Below, piece after piece: positions 40,748-49,840 of a stretch of DNA of 64,000 bases. The stretch is taken from NCBI GenBank assembly GCA_051162045.1, contig JBISDI010000005.1. One strand, given 5' to 3'. The stretch is from Anaerozeibacter quisquiliarum (GTDB taxonomy: Bacteria; Bacillota; Clostridia; Christensenellales; Aristaeellaceae). A program made the position numbers and the translations under genes. Each line of letters opens with the position of its first letter. Position 1 is the first letter of the stretch. The notes under the pieces are model-generated. The model saw only the letters and a program-made list of their open reading frames with translations, was not told the origin of the DNA and did no database searches.

Positions 40748-41842
40748 TCAGGGGTTTTGGTGGCCGAAGACCACCTTCATAGCCTCGGGCGCTTGCGGCC
40801 GGATGTCGGGCAGCGGCAGGCGCTGATCCGCCTTGGGCATGGGCCGGTAGCACCGGTTTTCACCCTGCTGATACCAGTAGGCGGTGGAAGAGATGTCGTC
40901 GGAGCGGTGATTGTTGTGCCCGTGCTCGATGGTGACCCGGATGCTCCGGTTGAACATGACGGGGTCCATGATGTGGTAGCGGTACAGGGTGATCTTGCCG
41001 CTCCAGTTGGGGCCGCCGCCGAGGATGATGCCGTGGTAGGGCGTCGTGACCTCCTGCTGCGGGCACCAGGCGGTGTTGAAGTAGTCCTCGGTGCCGGTGC
41101 CGTGCAGGCGGGGCGGCCAAGCCTCCCCGTCGATGAAGATCATGTCGTCGCCTTCGCCGTACCAGTTCCACTCCGGGGTGTGGCGCAGGTTGTGGATGTT
41201 CATGTTGCAGCCCACGTAGTGCCCCCGGCCGCTGGCCTCCAGAATGACATAGTTGCCCTCGCCCGTGGTGTTCTTGCCGCCGAACTCGAATTCCTCATTG
41301 GTCATGCCTTCGTCCGCGACCCCGTCCGTGGGGCATTCGCGATGCCAGGCGGCGTGAAAAAACAGCTCGTCCTCCGGCAGGGCGTCATGCTGCTCGTAAT
41401 CGATGTAAAAATAGAATTTGAGTTCGGCGTCCGACTCGTTTTCGACTTCGATGCGCGCGCCTTCCCGAAAGGGCATCGGGAAGAAGCAGTTGAACGACTT
41501 GCCGTCCTCGGGGCTCATCATCAGGAAGGCCGAGCTGTAGTTCTTGGTCAGACCGTGCCCCATACCGAAAAAGTCGCCGATCGGCGCTTCGACGCTGGGC
41601 GTTGCCTGTCCGTTCCAGAACATGCGAATCGCCACCTTGCGCGGCAGGTAGGGCTCCTCGGCATTGCCGTCCGCGACGGCCATCGTCGTCCAGATGTGGG
41701 TGATGTAACCCGCGCCGGCGATGGTTGCGATGTTCATTGTGCTGTGGGGAAGCAAGGTGAAATAGTCCTTGTTGCCGCCCGAACGGTCGTAGCTGGAAAC
41801 GCGCCTGCGCGCGCCATTTCTCAGTTTGCTGATGCTTCTCAC
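40748..41842 (-). CDS. DUF2961 (GH172-type) glycoside hydrolase
   Basis: A 364-residue protein of the DUF2961 family, now GH172, whose known members act on difructose dianhydride, fructofuranosides and arabinofuranosides. Seen: SSYDRSGGNKDYFTLLPHST, GHIW-like THIWTTMA, PIGDFFGMGHGL, WYGEGDDMIFIDGEAWPPRLHGTGTEDYF in parts, and PYHG. No signal peptide, so it works inside the cell on imported sugar. GTG at 41842 with GGAGGTG six bases upstream is the best start; the ATG at 41857 lies next to the operator. First gene of the LacI-controlled locus. Confidence 0.9.
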   Translation of the reverse strand: MRSISKLRNGARRRVSSYDRSGGNKDYFTLLPHSTMNIATIAGAGYITHIWTTMAVADGNAEEPYLPRKVAIRMFWNGQATPSVEAPIGDFFGMGHGLTKNYSSAFLMMSPEDGKSFNCFFPMPFREGARIEVENESDAELKFYFYIDYEQHDALPEDELFFHAAWHRECPTDGVADEGMTNEEFEFGGKNTTGEGNYVILEASGRGHYVGCNMNIHNLRHTPEWNWYGEGDDMIFIDGEAWPPRLHGTGTEDYFNTAWCPQQEVTTPYHGIILGGGPNWSGKITLYRYHIMDPVMFNRSIRVTIEHGHNNHRSDDISSTAYWYQQGENRCYRPMPKADQRLPLPDIRPQAPEAMKVVFGHQNP

Positions 41843-41857
41843 GAGGCGCACCTCCAT

Positions 41858-41875
41858 ACTGCAATCGATTGCAGT
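41858..41875. promoter_or_regulatory. LacI-family operator, site 2
   Basis: ACTGCAATCGATTGCAGT, a perfect 18-base palindrome lying just downstream of the -10 box of the hydrolase promoter, where a bound repressor would block initiation. Confidence 0.9.
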
Positions 41876-41878
41876 TTG

Positions 41879-41907
41879 ATTATAGAGCATCGGACGAAAA
41901 AAAGCAA
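41879..41907 (-). promoter_or_regulatory. Promoter of the hydrolase-LacI-transporter locus
   Basis: On the minus strand TTGCTT (41902-41907), 17-base spacer, TATAAT (41879-41884), immediately before the LacI operator. Confidence 0.85.
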
Positions 41908-42005
41908 TACCCATATCGCCAGATCGCAAAATTATGATTAAATGGCTCATTTCGGATGCATCGTATTGTATGATGTGTGTAAAACCAGCTTGAGGAGGAT
42001 GCGCG

Positions 42006-42920
42006 ATGCTGGAAATCTGCGTGCTGGGCACGGGGGCGATGATGCCGCTGCCAGAGCGGCGGTTGGCGGCGCTGGCGGTGCGGCTTGATGGGCGGCTCAT
42101 GCTGATCGACTGCGGCGAGGGCACGCAGCTGGCCGTGCGTGCGTCGGGCTGGAGCTTTAAACGCATCGACGCGATTTGCCTCACGCACTTCCACGCCGAC
42201 CACGTCGCGGGGTTGCCGGGGCTGCTGCTCACGATGGGCGCGTCGGGCCGGACCGATCCGGTGCGCGTCATCGGGCCGCGCGGCTTAAACCAGGTGGTCG
42301 CCGGCCTCCGGGTGATCGCGCCGGAGTTGCCGTTTGCGCTGGAGCTTGAAGAGATGGACGCCCCGGTGTTTGAGGCTGCGTTCGGCACCGCGCGTCTGAC
42401 CGGTTTCGCGCTCGAGCACGTCATCCCCTGCTACGGCTACGCGCTCGAGCTGGGCCGGCCGGGGCGGTTCGACCCGGCGCGCGCCCGGGCGCTGGGCGTC
42501 CCGGTTACGAGCTGGAAGCAGTTGCAGGCCGGTCACAGCGTCGAGGTCGCGGGGCGGGCGTATGCGCCCGACATGGTGCTCGGCCCCGCGCGCCGGGGGC
42601 TTAAGCTTGCCTATTGCACCGACACCCGACCGACGCCGTCGATCATCGAATACGCGCGGGACGCCGACCTGCTGATCTGCGAAGGCACCTATGCCGACCC
42701 GGACAAGGCGGACAAGGCCGCGCAGTACGGGCACATGACCTTCGCGGACGCCGCCAATCTCGCGGCGCGTGCGCGGGCGAAGGGGCTGCTGCTGACCCAC
42801 TTCAGCCCCGCGATTGCCGATCCGCACTCCGACCTGCCCGCCGCGCGCGCCATATTCGAGCGCACGGAAGCGGCGCGGGACGGGCGGCATCTGGTCTTGC
42901 GCTTTGAAGATGTGGTATAA
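42006..42920 (+). CDS. rnz: Ribonuclease Z
   Basis: A 304-residue metallo-beta-lactamase-fold nuclease that trims the 3' end of tRNA precursors. The opening GTGAMMPLPERRLAALAVRL, the metal site THFHADHVAGLPGLL and later HMTFADAANLAARARAKGLLLTHFSP fit the short RNase Z form. The usual PxKRNxxAxLV-type start is changed (PLPERRLAALAV), a modest deviation. GAGGAGG precedes the ATG. Followed by ispE after 21 bases. Confidence 0.9.
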   Translation: MLEICVLGTGAMMPLPERRLAALAVRLDGRLMLIDCGEGTQLAVRASGWSFKRIDAICLTHFHADHVAGLPGLLLTMGASGRTDPVRVIGPRGLNQVVAGLRVIAPELPFALELEEMDAPVFEAAFGTARLTGFALEHVIPCYGYALELGRPGRFDPARARALGVPVTSWKQLQAGHSVEVAGRAYAPDMVLGPARRGLKLAYCTDTRPTPSIIEYARDADLLICEGTYADPDKADKAAQYGHMTFADAANLAARARAKGLLLTHFSPAIADPHSDLPAARAIFERTEAARDGRHLVLRFEDVV

Positions 42921-42921
42921 T
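42916..42921 (+). promoter_or_regulatory. Extended -10 promoter for ispE
   Basis: TGTGGTATAAT: consensus TATAAT with a TGn extension, overlapping the rnz stop codon and 21 bases before the ispE start. No good -35 box, as expected for an extended -10 type. Confidence 0.55.
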
Positions 42922-42941
42922 CGCCCGGAGGTGCGGATGAT

Positions 42942-43784
42942 ATGATGACGACCGAGCGGGCGCATGCCAAGATCAACTGGGCGCTGGACGTATTGGAGAA
43001 GCGGGCGGACGGGTTTCACGAGCTGGACATGCTGATTACCAGCATCGCGCTGCACGATGAGCTCGTATTCGAAGAAGCGGACGGGTTGACGCTGACCGTC
43101 AACGGGCGTCCGCTGCCGGTGGGCAGGCGCAACCTGGTGATCCGGGCGGCGGAGGCGCTGACCCGCCGCGCCGGGCGGAAATTGGGCGCGCGCATCCGGC
43201 TGACCAAGCGCATCCCGGTGCGCGCGGGATTAGGCGGCGGCAGCGCCGACTGCGCGGCGACGCTGCGGGCGCTCAACCGGCTATGGCGGTTGGGGCTCAC
43301 GGCGCACGAGCTGATGGAGATCGGGGCAACACTTGGCAGCGACGTACCGGTCTGCCTGGGGCTGGGTCTTGCGCGTGTGCGCGGGGCGGGGGAGCAGCTG
43401 ATGCGCCTGGAGACCAGGCTAAGGGTGCCGCTTTTGATCCTGCATCCCGGCATGGGGCTATCGACGCCGCAGGTGTTCCGGCAGTGGGACGAAGAGGGGC
43501 GCTCGCCGCTGGGGCTGGACCTTCCCGGCGCGCAGGCCGCGCTGGTGCGCGGCGATCTCGAGGCGTTTGAACGATTGACCGGCAACGCGCTCGAGGCCAG
43601 CGCCATTTCGTTGATGCCCGAGGTGCAAGCCGCGAAGGAGCAGCTGCTCGCCGCCGGCGCGCGCTTTGCGCAGATGTCGGGCAGCGGCTCGGCCGTGTAC
43701 GGCGTCTTTGACGACCGGCAAAGCGCCAGGGCCGCGAAGGCGCAACTGGGCCGGCGGGCGATTCTGACTGAAACATATCCATAA
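42942..43784 (+). CDS. ispE: 4-diphosphocytidyl-2-C-methylerythritol kinase
   Basis: A 280-residue GHMP kinase of the MEP isoprenoid pathway, the step between IspD and IspF. Seen: AHAKINWALDVLEKRADGFHELDML at the start, the ATP loop PVRAGLGGGSADCAATL, GSDVPVCLG and the C-terminal MSGSGSAVYGVF. Full length. GGAGGTG eight bases before ATG 42942; the next codon is also ATG. The partner enzymes IspD and IspF are a fusion at 12732 in this window. Confidence 0.94.
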   Translation: MMTTERAHAKINWALDVLEKRADGFHELDMLITSIALHDELVFEEADGLTLTVNGRPLPVGRRNLVIRAAEALTRRAGRKLGARIRLTKRIPVRAGLGGGSADCAATLRALNRLWRLGLTAHELMEIGATLGSDVPVCLGLGLARVRGAGEQLMRLETRLRVPLLILHPGMGLSTPQVFRQWDEEGRSPLGLDLPGAQAALVRGDLEAFERLTGNALEASAISLMPEVQAAKEQLLAAGARFAQMSGSGSAVYGVFDDRQSARAAKAQLGRRAILTETYP

Positions 43785-43852
43785 ATCCCGCGTATATTTT
43801 GGCGCAAATCAGCCGAGCCTAATGCCATCTCGCAATATGTGGAGGAAGTGGC

Positions 43853-44341
43853 ATGGAGGGTCGGTTTTTTGAGGATGTGGTGCGCCTGCACGTGATCGCC
43901 GACAGCGACGAGGACGAGGCGCAGCGCGTCAAGATGTGCGTGGTAAACGCCATTCGCCGCAAGGCCGCGCGCATAGCGGGGCGGGCGGTGAATGCGCGCG
44001 AGGCGTTTGCGCGGCTGACCCGCGCGAGTGGTACGCTGACGCGCGCCGCCCGGAACGAGGCGCGCAGGCAGCGCTTTCCGGGTCCGGTCAAGGTGGAGAC
44101 GGGCGTGTTCCCATTTCCCGATCGTCGCTACGGCGAGGCGCTGATGCCCGCGGGCGACTACCGCGCGGTGCGCGTGGTGATGGGGGCGGGCGCGGGGCAC
44201 AACTGGTGGTGCGTGGTCTACCCCAACCTGTGCGCGGTGGAGGAGGCATGCGCGCAGGCGCTCGCCAGTTCCGAGGCGGTCACCTTCTACTCGAGCGTCG
44301 GGCGCTTCCTGCAGGACCTCATTAAGGGGGTGGGCCTGTGA
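43853..44341 (+). CDS. spoIIR: Stage II sporulation protein R without a visible signal peptide
   Basis: A 162-residue protein with the SpoIIR core: VVRLHVIADSDEDEAQRVKMCV at the start, ETGVFPFPDRRYGEALMPAGDYRAVRVVMG and the diagnostic GHNWWCVVYPNLC. SpoIIR is made in the forespore and secreted to trigger pro-sigma-E processing by SpoIIGA. The export signal normally before this core is missing: an in-frame TAA lies 30 bases before the ATG, and GGAGGAAG fixes the start. It overlaps sleB (GTGA). Confidence 0.87.
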   Translation: MEGRFFEDVVRLHVIADSDEDEAQRVKMCVVNAIRRKAARIAGRAVNAREAFARLTRASGTLTRAARNEARRQRFPGPVKVETGVFPFPDRRYGEALMPAGDYRAVRVVMGAGAGHNWWCVVYPNLCAVEEACAQALASSEAVTFYSSVGRFLQDLIKGVGL

Positions 44342-45024
44342 AGCGCGCCATCGCCTTCCTGTTCGCGCTGATGCTCGCCTTCTCTTACCCAACGCCCGTG
44401 CAGGCCGCGGTGGTGCTCGACATCGGATCGCGCGGCGCGAATGTGCGCGCGGTGCAGAACAAGCTGATCCAGTGGGACTACATGGGCGGCACGGCCGACG
44501 GCGTGTACGGCGCGAAGACCAAGGAGGCCGTCAAGAAATTCCAGCGCAACAACAAGCTGACTGCCGACGGGCGCGTGGGGCCGGGCACGGCGGCCAAAAT
44601 GGGCGTGACGCTGACCTCGTCGGGCTCCTCGTCGGGCGCGACGGCCGCGAGCGCCTCTTCCGCGTCGATCACATCCAGCGACCACCGGCTGCTGAGCAAG
44701 CTCGTGTACGCCGAGGCGCGCGGCGAACCCTACAAGGGCAAGGTGGCGGTGGCCGCGGTGGTGCTCAACCGCGTGCGCAGCTCGAAATTCCCCAACACCG
44801 TATCGGGCGTCATCTACCAGAGGGCCGCGTTTTCCTGCGTTTCAAACGGCTCGATCAACAACACGCCCAATTCCGATTCCATCCGCGCCGCGCGCGACGC
44901 CATGAACGGCTGGGATCCGACAGGCGGCTGCCTGTACTTTTTTAATCCCAGCGGCACAAACGACAAGTGGATCCGAACGCGCACCATAAAAACGATCATC
45001 GGCAACCACAGTTTCGGGGTATAG
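44338..45024 (+). CDS. sleB: Spore cortex-lytic enzyme, SleB type
   Basis: A 228-residue exported cell wall hydrolase. Signal peptide 1-23, then a peptidoglycan-binding domain (GSRGANVRAVQNKLIQWDYM to TAAKMGVTL, about 30-85), a Ser/Ala linker, and a SleB/CwlJ hydrolase domain (about 115-228) with LVYAEARGEPYKGKVAVAAVVLNRV and NGWDPTGGCLYFFNPSG. It breaks cortex peptidoglycan during germination. GTG start overlaps the spoIIR stop by four bases. Followed by ypeB, its usual partner. Confidence 0.94.
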   Translation: MKRAIAFLFALMLAFSYPTPVQAAVVLDIGSRGANVRAVQNKLIQWDYMGGTADGVYGAKTKEAVKKFQRNNKLTADGRVGPGTAAKMGVTLTSSGSSSGATAASASSASITSSDHRLLSKLVYAEARGEPYKGKVAVAAVVLNRVRSSKFPNTVSGVIYQRAAFSCVSNGSINNTPNSDSIRAARDAMNGWDPTGGCLYFFNPSGTNDKWIRTRTIKTIIGNHSFGV

Positions 45025-45036
45025 GGAGGGTTGCGC

Positions 45037-46368
45037 ATGGCATTTCTCAGCGGACACAGAGGCCGCCGCCAGACGGTGACCGCCATCTTGACGGTCGTCA
45101 TCCTGCTATTGGCGATGCTGGGCTACGCGCAGTTCCGGCGTGTGCGCGCGTTGACGCTCACGGTCAGCGCAAACTACCAAAAGGCGCTGTACGAGGCGGG
45201 CGAGCTGATGAGTGGCGTACAGCTGAACCTCGAAAAACTGCTGGTGTCGGGCAGCGGCGCCTACATGCAGACGCTGCTCACCGAGATCGGCCGTCAGGCC
45301 GACGGCGTGCAGGACAACCTGTCCGGCTTGCCGCCCGGCGACGCGGCGCTCGAAGGCGCGGTGAAATTCGTCAATCAGGTGGGCGACTACGCGCGCGTAC
45401 TGAACGACCGGCTGGCCGACGGCGGCGCTCTGACCGAGGCCGACCGCACGCAGATTGCCGAGCTGCACAAAAGCGCGGTGTCGCTCAATCAACAGCTCGC
45501 CGACATGATTGGGCGGCTCGAACGGGGCGAATACGCGTTTACGGTCGATGAGGCCGCGATACAGAGCCTGCCCGAGAGCGGCGACGAACAGGTTCAGCCG
45601 CCGGTCAACTACCCGGTGCTGCTCTACGACGGGCCGTTCTCCGACGCGCGCGACACCGGCACGATCAAGGTGGGCGGGGCGGAGGTCAGCGCAGATCAGG
45701 CCGCGGAAAAGCTCAAACTGTTCATCGGGCCCGAGCGCGTCACGAGCCTTCAGATGACCGGCGAGTCGCACATCCTGTCCGACTGCTACGAGTTCGACGC
45801 GGTGACCGAGTCGGGCACGCTGTCGGCCAGCGTGACCAAGGCGGGCGGGCATGTGCTGTACATGCTGCCGGACGCCGACATCACGGAGCCCAAGCTGTCG
45901 GTGGGCGAATGCACCGACCTCGGGGCCGAGTTCCTGCGCGCGCGCGGCTACGGCGAGACGCAAATCAGCTACTGGCAGCAGCAGGACGCCATCCTCACGG
46001 TCAACTACGCGGCGATCCAGGACGGGGTGATCCTGTACCCAGACCTAATCAAGCTGCAAATCAATATGAACAACGGGCTGGTCGTGGGCGTCGAAGCGGT
46101 TAACTACCTGCGCAACCACACGTGGAGGCCGCTGCCCGCGCCTGCCGTCACCGAAGAAGCGGCCATGGGGTCGCTCAACGAGGCGATGGTCATCGACCGC
46201 ATCCGGCGCTGCGTGATCCCGATCGATGCGGGCGAGGCCCAGTGCTGGGAGGTTGCCGCGCGTTTTCAGGGAGGCAACCGCTACCTGATCTACATCGACA
46301 CCCAGACCGGGAAGGAACAGAGCATCTTGCAATTGGTGGAAGAGAATGGGGGTTTGGCGGTGCAATAA
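45037..46368 (+). CDS. ypeB: Germination protein YpeB
   Basis: A 443-residue protein with one N-terminal membrane helix (about 14-33), a long helical region with LMSGVQLNLEKLLVSG, and C-terminal PepSY-type repeats (EPKLSVGECTDLGAEFLRARGY, then DAILTVNYAAIQDGVILYPDLIKLQIN). YpeB is needed for SleB to be kept in the spore. ATG at 45037 follows GGGAGGG by six bases; a TTG at 45031 is the alternative. The sleB-ypeB order is conserved in spore formers. Confidence 0.93.
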   Translation: MAFLSGHRGRRQTVTAILTVVILLLAMLGYAQFRRVRALTLTVSANYQKALYEAGELMSGVQLNLEKLLVSGSGAYMQTLLTEIGRQADGVQDNLSGLPPGDAALEGAVKFVNQVGDYARVLNDRLADGGALTEADRTQIAELHKSAVSLNQQLADMIGRLERGEYAFTVDEAAIQSLPESGDEQVQPPVNYPVLLYDGPFSDARDTGTIKVGGAEVSADQAAEKLKLFIGPERVTSLQMTGESHILSDCYEFDAVTESGTLSASVTKAGGHVLYMLPDADITEPKLSVGECTDLGAEFLRARGYGETQISYWQQQDAILTVNYAAIQDGVILYPDLIKLQINMNNGLVVGVEAVNYLRNHTWRPLPAPAVTEEAAMGSLNEAMVIDRIRRCVIPIDAGEAQCWEVAARFQGGNRYLIYIDTQTGKEQSILQLVEENGGLAVQ

Positions 46369-46421
46369 TCAAATCCTAACGCTTCGTTCGTCGATTCGAA
46401 CATTGTTTACCGTTCTGGCTG

Positions 46422-46450
46422 TTGAAAAATCGTCCGGACTGTGCTATTAT
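46422..46450 (+). promoter_or_regulatory. Promoter of tig
   Basis: TTGAAA (46422-46427), 17-base spacer, TATTAT (46445-46450), 50 bases before the tig start. Confidence 0.75.
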
Positions 46451-46499
46451 CAGTCGATACGCAGAATGGACGATTTTCGTTTTGGGAGGACATACGTTG

Positions 46500-47786
46500 A
46501 TGAGCAGCACCTTCGAAAAGTTGTCAAGCAATCAGGTCAAGATTCAGTTCGCCGTAGAGCCCGAGGTCTTTGAAAAGGGCGTCGCGGTGGCTTATCATAA
46601 GATCAAGGGCCGGATGAACATCCCCGGCTTCCGTCGCGGGCATGCGCCGCGCAAGGTGATCGAGCAGCGTTTCGGCGAGTCGGTCTTCTACGACGAGGCG
46701 TTTGACGCAATCTTTCCGGATCTCTACAAGCAGGCCGTAGACGCCCATAAACTCGACCCGGTCGACCGCCCCTCGGTCGAGATCGACGAGATCGGCGTCG
46801 GCAAGGAACTCAGATTCAGCGCCACCGTGTACGTGCGCCCCGACGTGGAGCTGGGCGAGTACAAGGGCCTCGCGGTCGACCGGCAGGTGGTCGATGTGAC
46901 CGACGACGACGTCGAGGCCGAGTTGACCCGCGCGCGCGAGCGCGTGGCGCGCTACATCGACGTGACCGATCGTCCGATCGCGCTCGACGACCAGGCGGAC
47001 ATCGACTACGAAGGCTTCGTGGACGGCGAGCAGTTTGAGGGCGGCACGGCGCAAGGACACAAGCTGGTGATCGGCTCGGGCCAGTTCATCCCCGGCTTCG
47101 AGGAAGGCCTGATCGGAGCGAGCGTCGGCGAGGAGCGCGACGTGCACGTGACCTTCCCGGAGGAATACCATGCAGAAGCGCTGGCCGGCAAGCCCGCCGT
47201 ATTCAAGGTCAAGGTCAATGCGATTCAGGTCAAGGAGTTGCCCGCGCTCGACGACGAGTTTGCCAAGGACGTGTCCGACTGCGACACGCTGGAAGCCTAT
47301 CGCGCCGAGATCCGCGGCCGCCTGACCAAGGAGGCCGAGGACAAGGCCGACGCCGCGTTTGAAAACGAGATCATCGAGGAAGCGGTCGAGAACGCCAAGG
47401 TGGACATCCCCGAGGCGATGATCGAGGATCAGCTGACGAACATGATGCGCGATATGAATATGCGCATGGCGATGCAGGGCCTGAACATGAAAGATTACCT
47501 CAAGTACGTCGGCCGCACCGAGGACGAGTTGCGCGACGAGCGCCGCGAGGAGGCCGAGGAGCGCGTGAAGACGCAGCTGGTGCTCGAGGCCATCCGCAAG
47601 GCCGAGGGCATCGAGGCCACCGACGAGGAAACCGAACAGGAGATGCAGCGCTACGCCGACCGCGGCAAGCGCTCGCTCGAGGAGTTCAAGCAGACGCTCG
47701 CCGAGGGCGACGCGGAGTACTTTAAGAACATCGCGTCCACGCGCAAGACCATCGAGTTGCTCAAAAATTCCGCGAAGGCGGAGTAA
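46500..47786 (+). CDS. tig: Trigger factor
   Basis: A 428-residue ribosome-bound chaperone and prolyl isomerase. N-terminal ribosome-binding domain with GFRRGHAPRKVIEQRFG (the GFRxGxxP signature), a central FKBP-type domain (about 160-245, DQADIDYEGFVDGEQFEGGTA and IGSGQFIPGFEEGLIGA), and a C-terminal helical chaperone domain. ATG at 46500 with GGGAGGA nine bases upstream; the frame before it has no ribosome site. First of the tig-clpP-clpX-lonB cluster. Confidence 0.96.
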   Translation: MSSTFEKLSSNQVKIQFAVEPEVFEKGVAVAYHKIKGRMNIPGFRRGHAPRKVIEQRFGESVFYDEAFDAIFPDLYKQAVDAHKLDPVDRPSVEIDEIGVGKELRFSATVYVRPDVELGEYKGLAVDRQVVDVTDDDVEAELTRARERVARYIDVTDRPIALDDQADIDYEGFVDGEQFEGGTAQGHKLVIGSGQFIPGFEEGLIGASVGEERDVHVTFPEEYHAEALAGKPAVFKVKVNAIQVKELPALDDEFAKDVSDCDTLEAYRAEIRGRLTKEAEDKADAAFENEIIEEAVENAKVDIPEAMIEDQLTNMMRDMNMRMAMQGLNMKDYLKYVGRTEDELRDERREEAEERVKTQLVLEAIRKAEGIEATDEETEQEMQRYADRGKRSLEEFKQTLAEGDAEYFKNIASTRKTIELLKNSAKAE

Positions 47787-47862
47787 ACGAGTGCTCTGGC
47801 GACCGATACGCCGATTGAGGCGGGAAAAACAACGCATACTGAATTGGGGAGGTGCCACGCAC

Positions 47863-48447
47863 GTGAGCTTGATACCATATGTCATTGAACAAACCAACCG
47901 GGGAGAGCGTTCCTACGACATTTACTCGAGACTTTTGAAGGATCGGATCATCTTCCTGGGCGGCGAGGTGAGCGACGACACCGCCAATGTGATCGTGGCG
48001 CAGATGCTGTTTCTTGAGATGGAAGACCCCGAGGCCGACATCATGCTCTACATCAACAGCCCCGGCGGCTCGGTGTCGGCGGGCCTGGCGATCTACGACA
48101 CGATAAAGTACTTAAAGTGCGACGTCTCCACGATCTGCGTGGGTCTCGCGGCCTCGATGGGCGCGTTCCTGCTGGCCGCAGGGGCCAAGGGCAAGCGCAA
48201 GGCGCTGCCCAACGCCGAGATCCTGATCCACCAGGTGTCCAGCGGTACACGCGGTCAGGCGACCGACATCCAGATCCACGCCGAGCAGATCCTCAAGCTC
48301 AAGCGCCGCTTGAACGAGGAACTGGCCAAGAACACCGGGCAGAGCATCGAGCGGGTCAACCAGGACGTCGAGCGCGACCACTACCTATCCGCCGAGGAAG
48401 CCAAGGCGTATGGGATCATCGACGAAATCATCCCCGCGAGGCGCTGA
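47863..48447 (+). CDS. clpP: ATP-dependent Clp protease proteolytic subunit
   Basis: A 194-residue serine peptidase, full length. Catalytic residues are in GLAASMGAFLLAAG (Ser), LIHQVSSGTRGQATDI (His) and the DVERDHYLS region (Asp). SLIPYVIEQTNRGERSYDIYSRLLKDRIIFLGGEV is the classic opening. The start is GTG at 47863 with GGGGAGGTG upstream, giving the usual N-terminus; there is no long propeptide. Works with ClpX, encoded 34 bases downstream. Confidence 0.96.
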   Translation: MSLIPYVIEQTNRGERSYDIYSRLLKDRIIFLGGEVSDDTANVIVAQMLFLEMEDPEADIMLYINSPGGSVSAGLAIYDTIKYLKCDVSTICVGLAASMGAFLLAAGAKGKRKALPNAEILIHQVSSGTRGQATDIQIHAEQILKLKRRLNEELAKNTGQSIERVNQDVERDHYLSAEEAKAYGIIDEIIPARR

Positions 48448-48481
48448 GGCGGCGCCCACATCTAGGATTTAAGGAGTCATC

Positions 48482-49783
<1,302 letters not shown>

Positions 49784-49802
49784 AGCCGGATTAAAACCCC
49801 GC

Positions 49803-49837
49803 AATCCCTCCCATACTAGCGACGTATGGGAGGGATT
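49803..49837 (+). promoter_or_regulatory. Hairpin enclosing the lonB ribosome site
   Basis: AATCCCTCCCATA (49803-49815) pairs perfectly with TATGGGAGGGATT (49825-49837). The right arm contains GGGAGGG (49828-49834), the likely ribosome site of lonB, so the stem would hide it. It could also act as the clpX terminator, although only GTCTTGTT follows. Confidence 0.7.
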
Positions 49838-49840
49838 GTC

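Noticed and set aside
41857..42424. Long N-terminal extension of the GH172 gene up to 42424
   Set aside because: It would read through the promoter and operator and opposite rnz, with Ser/Arg-rich nonsense; the GTG at 41842 has a ribosome site.
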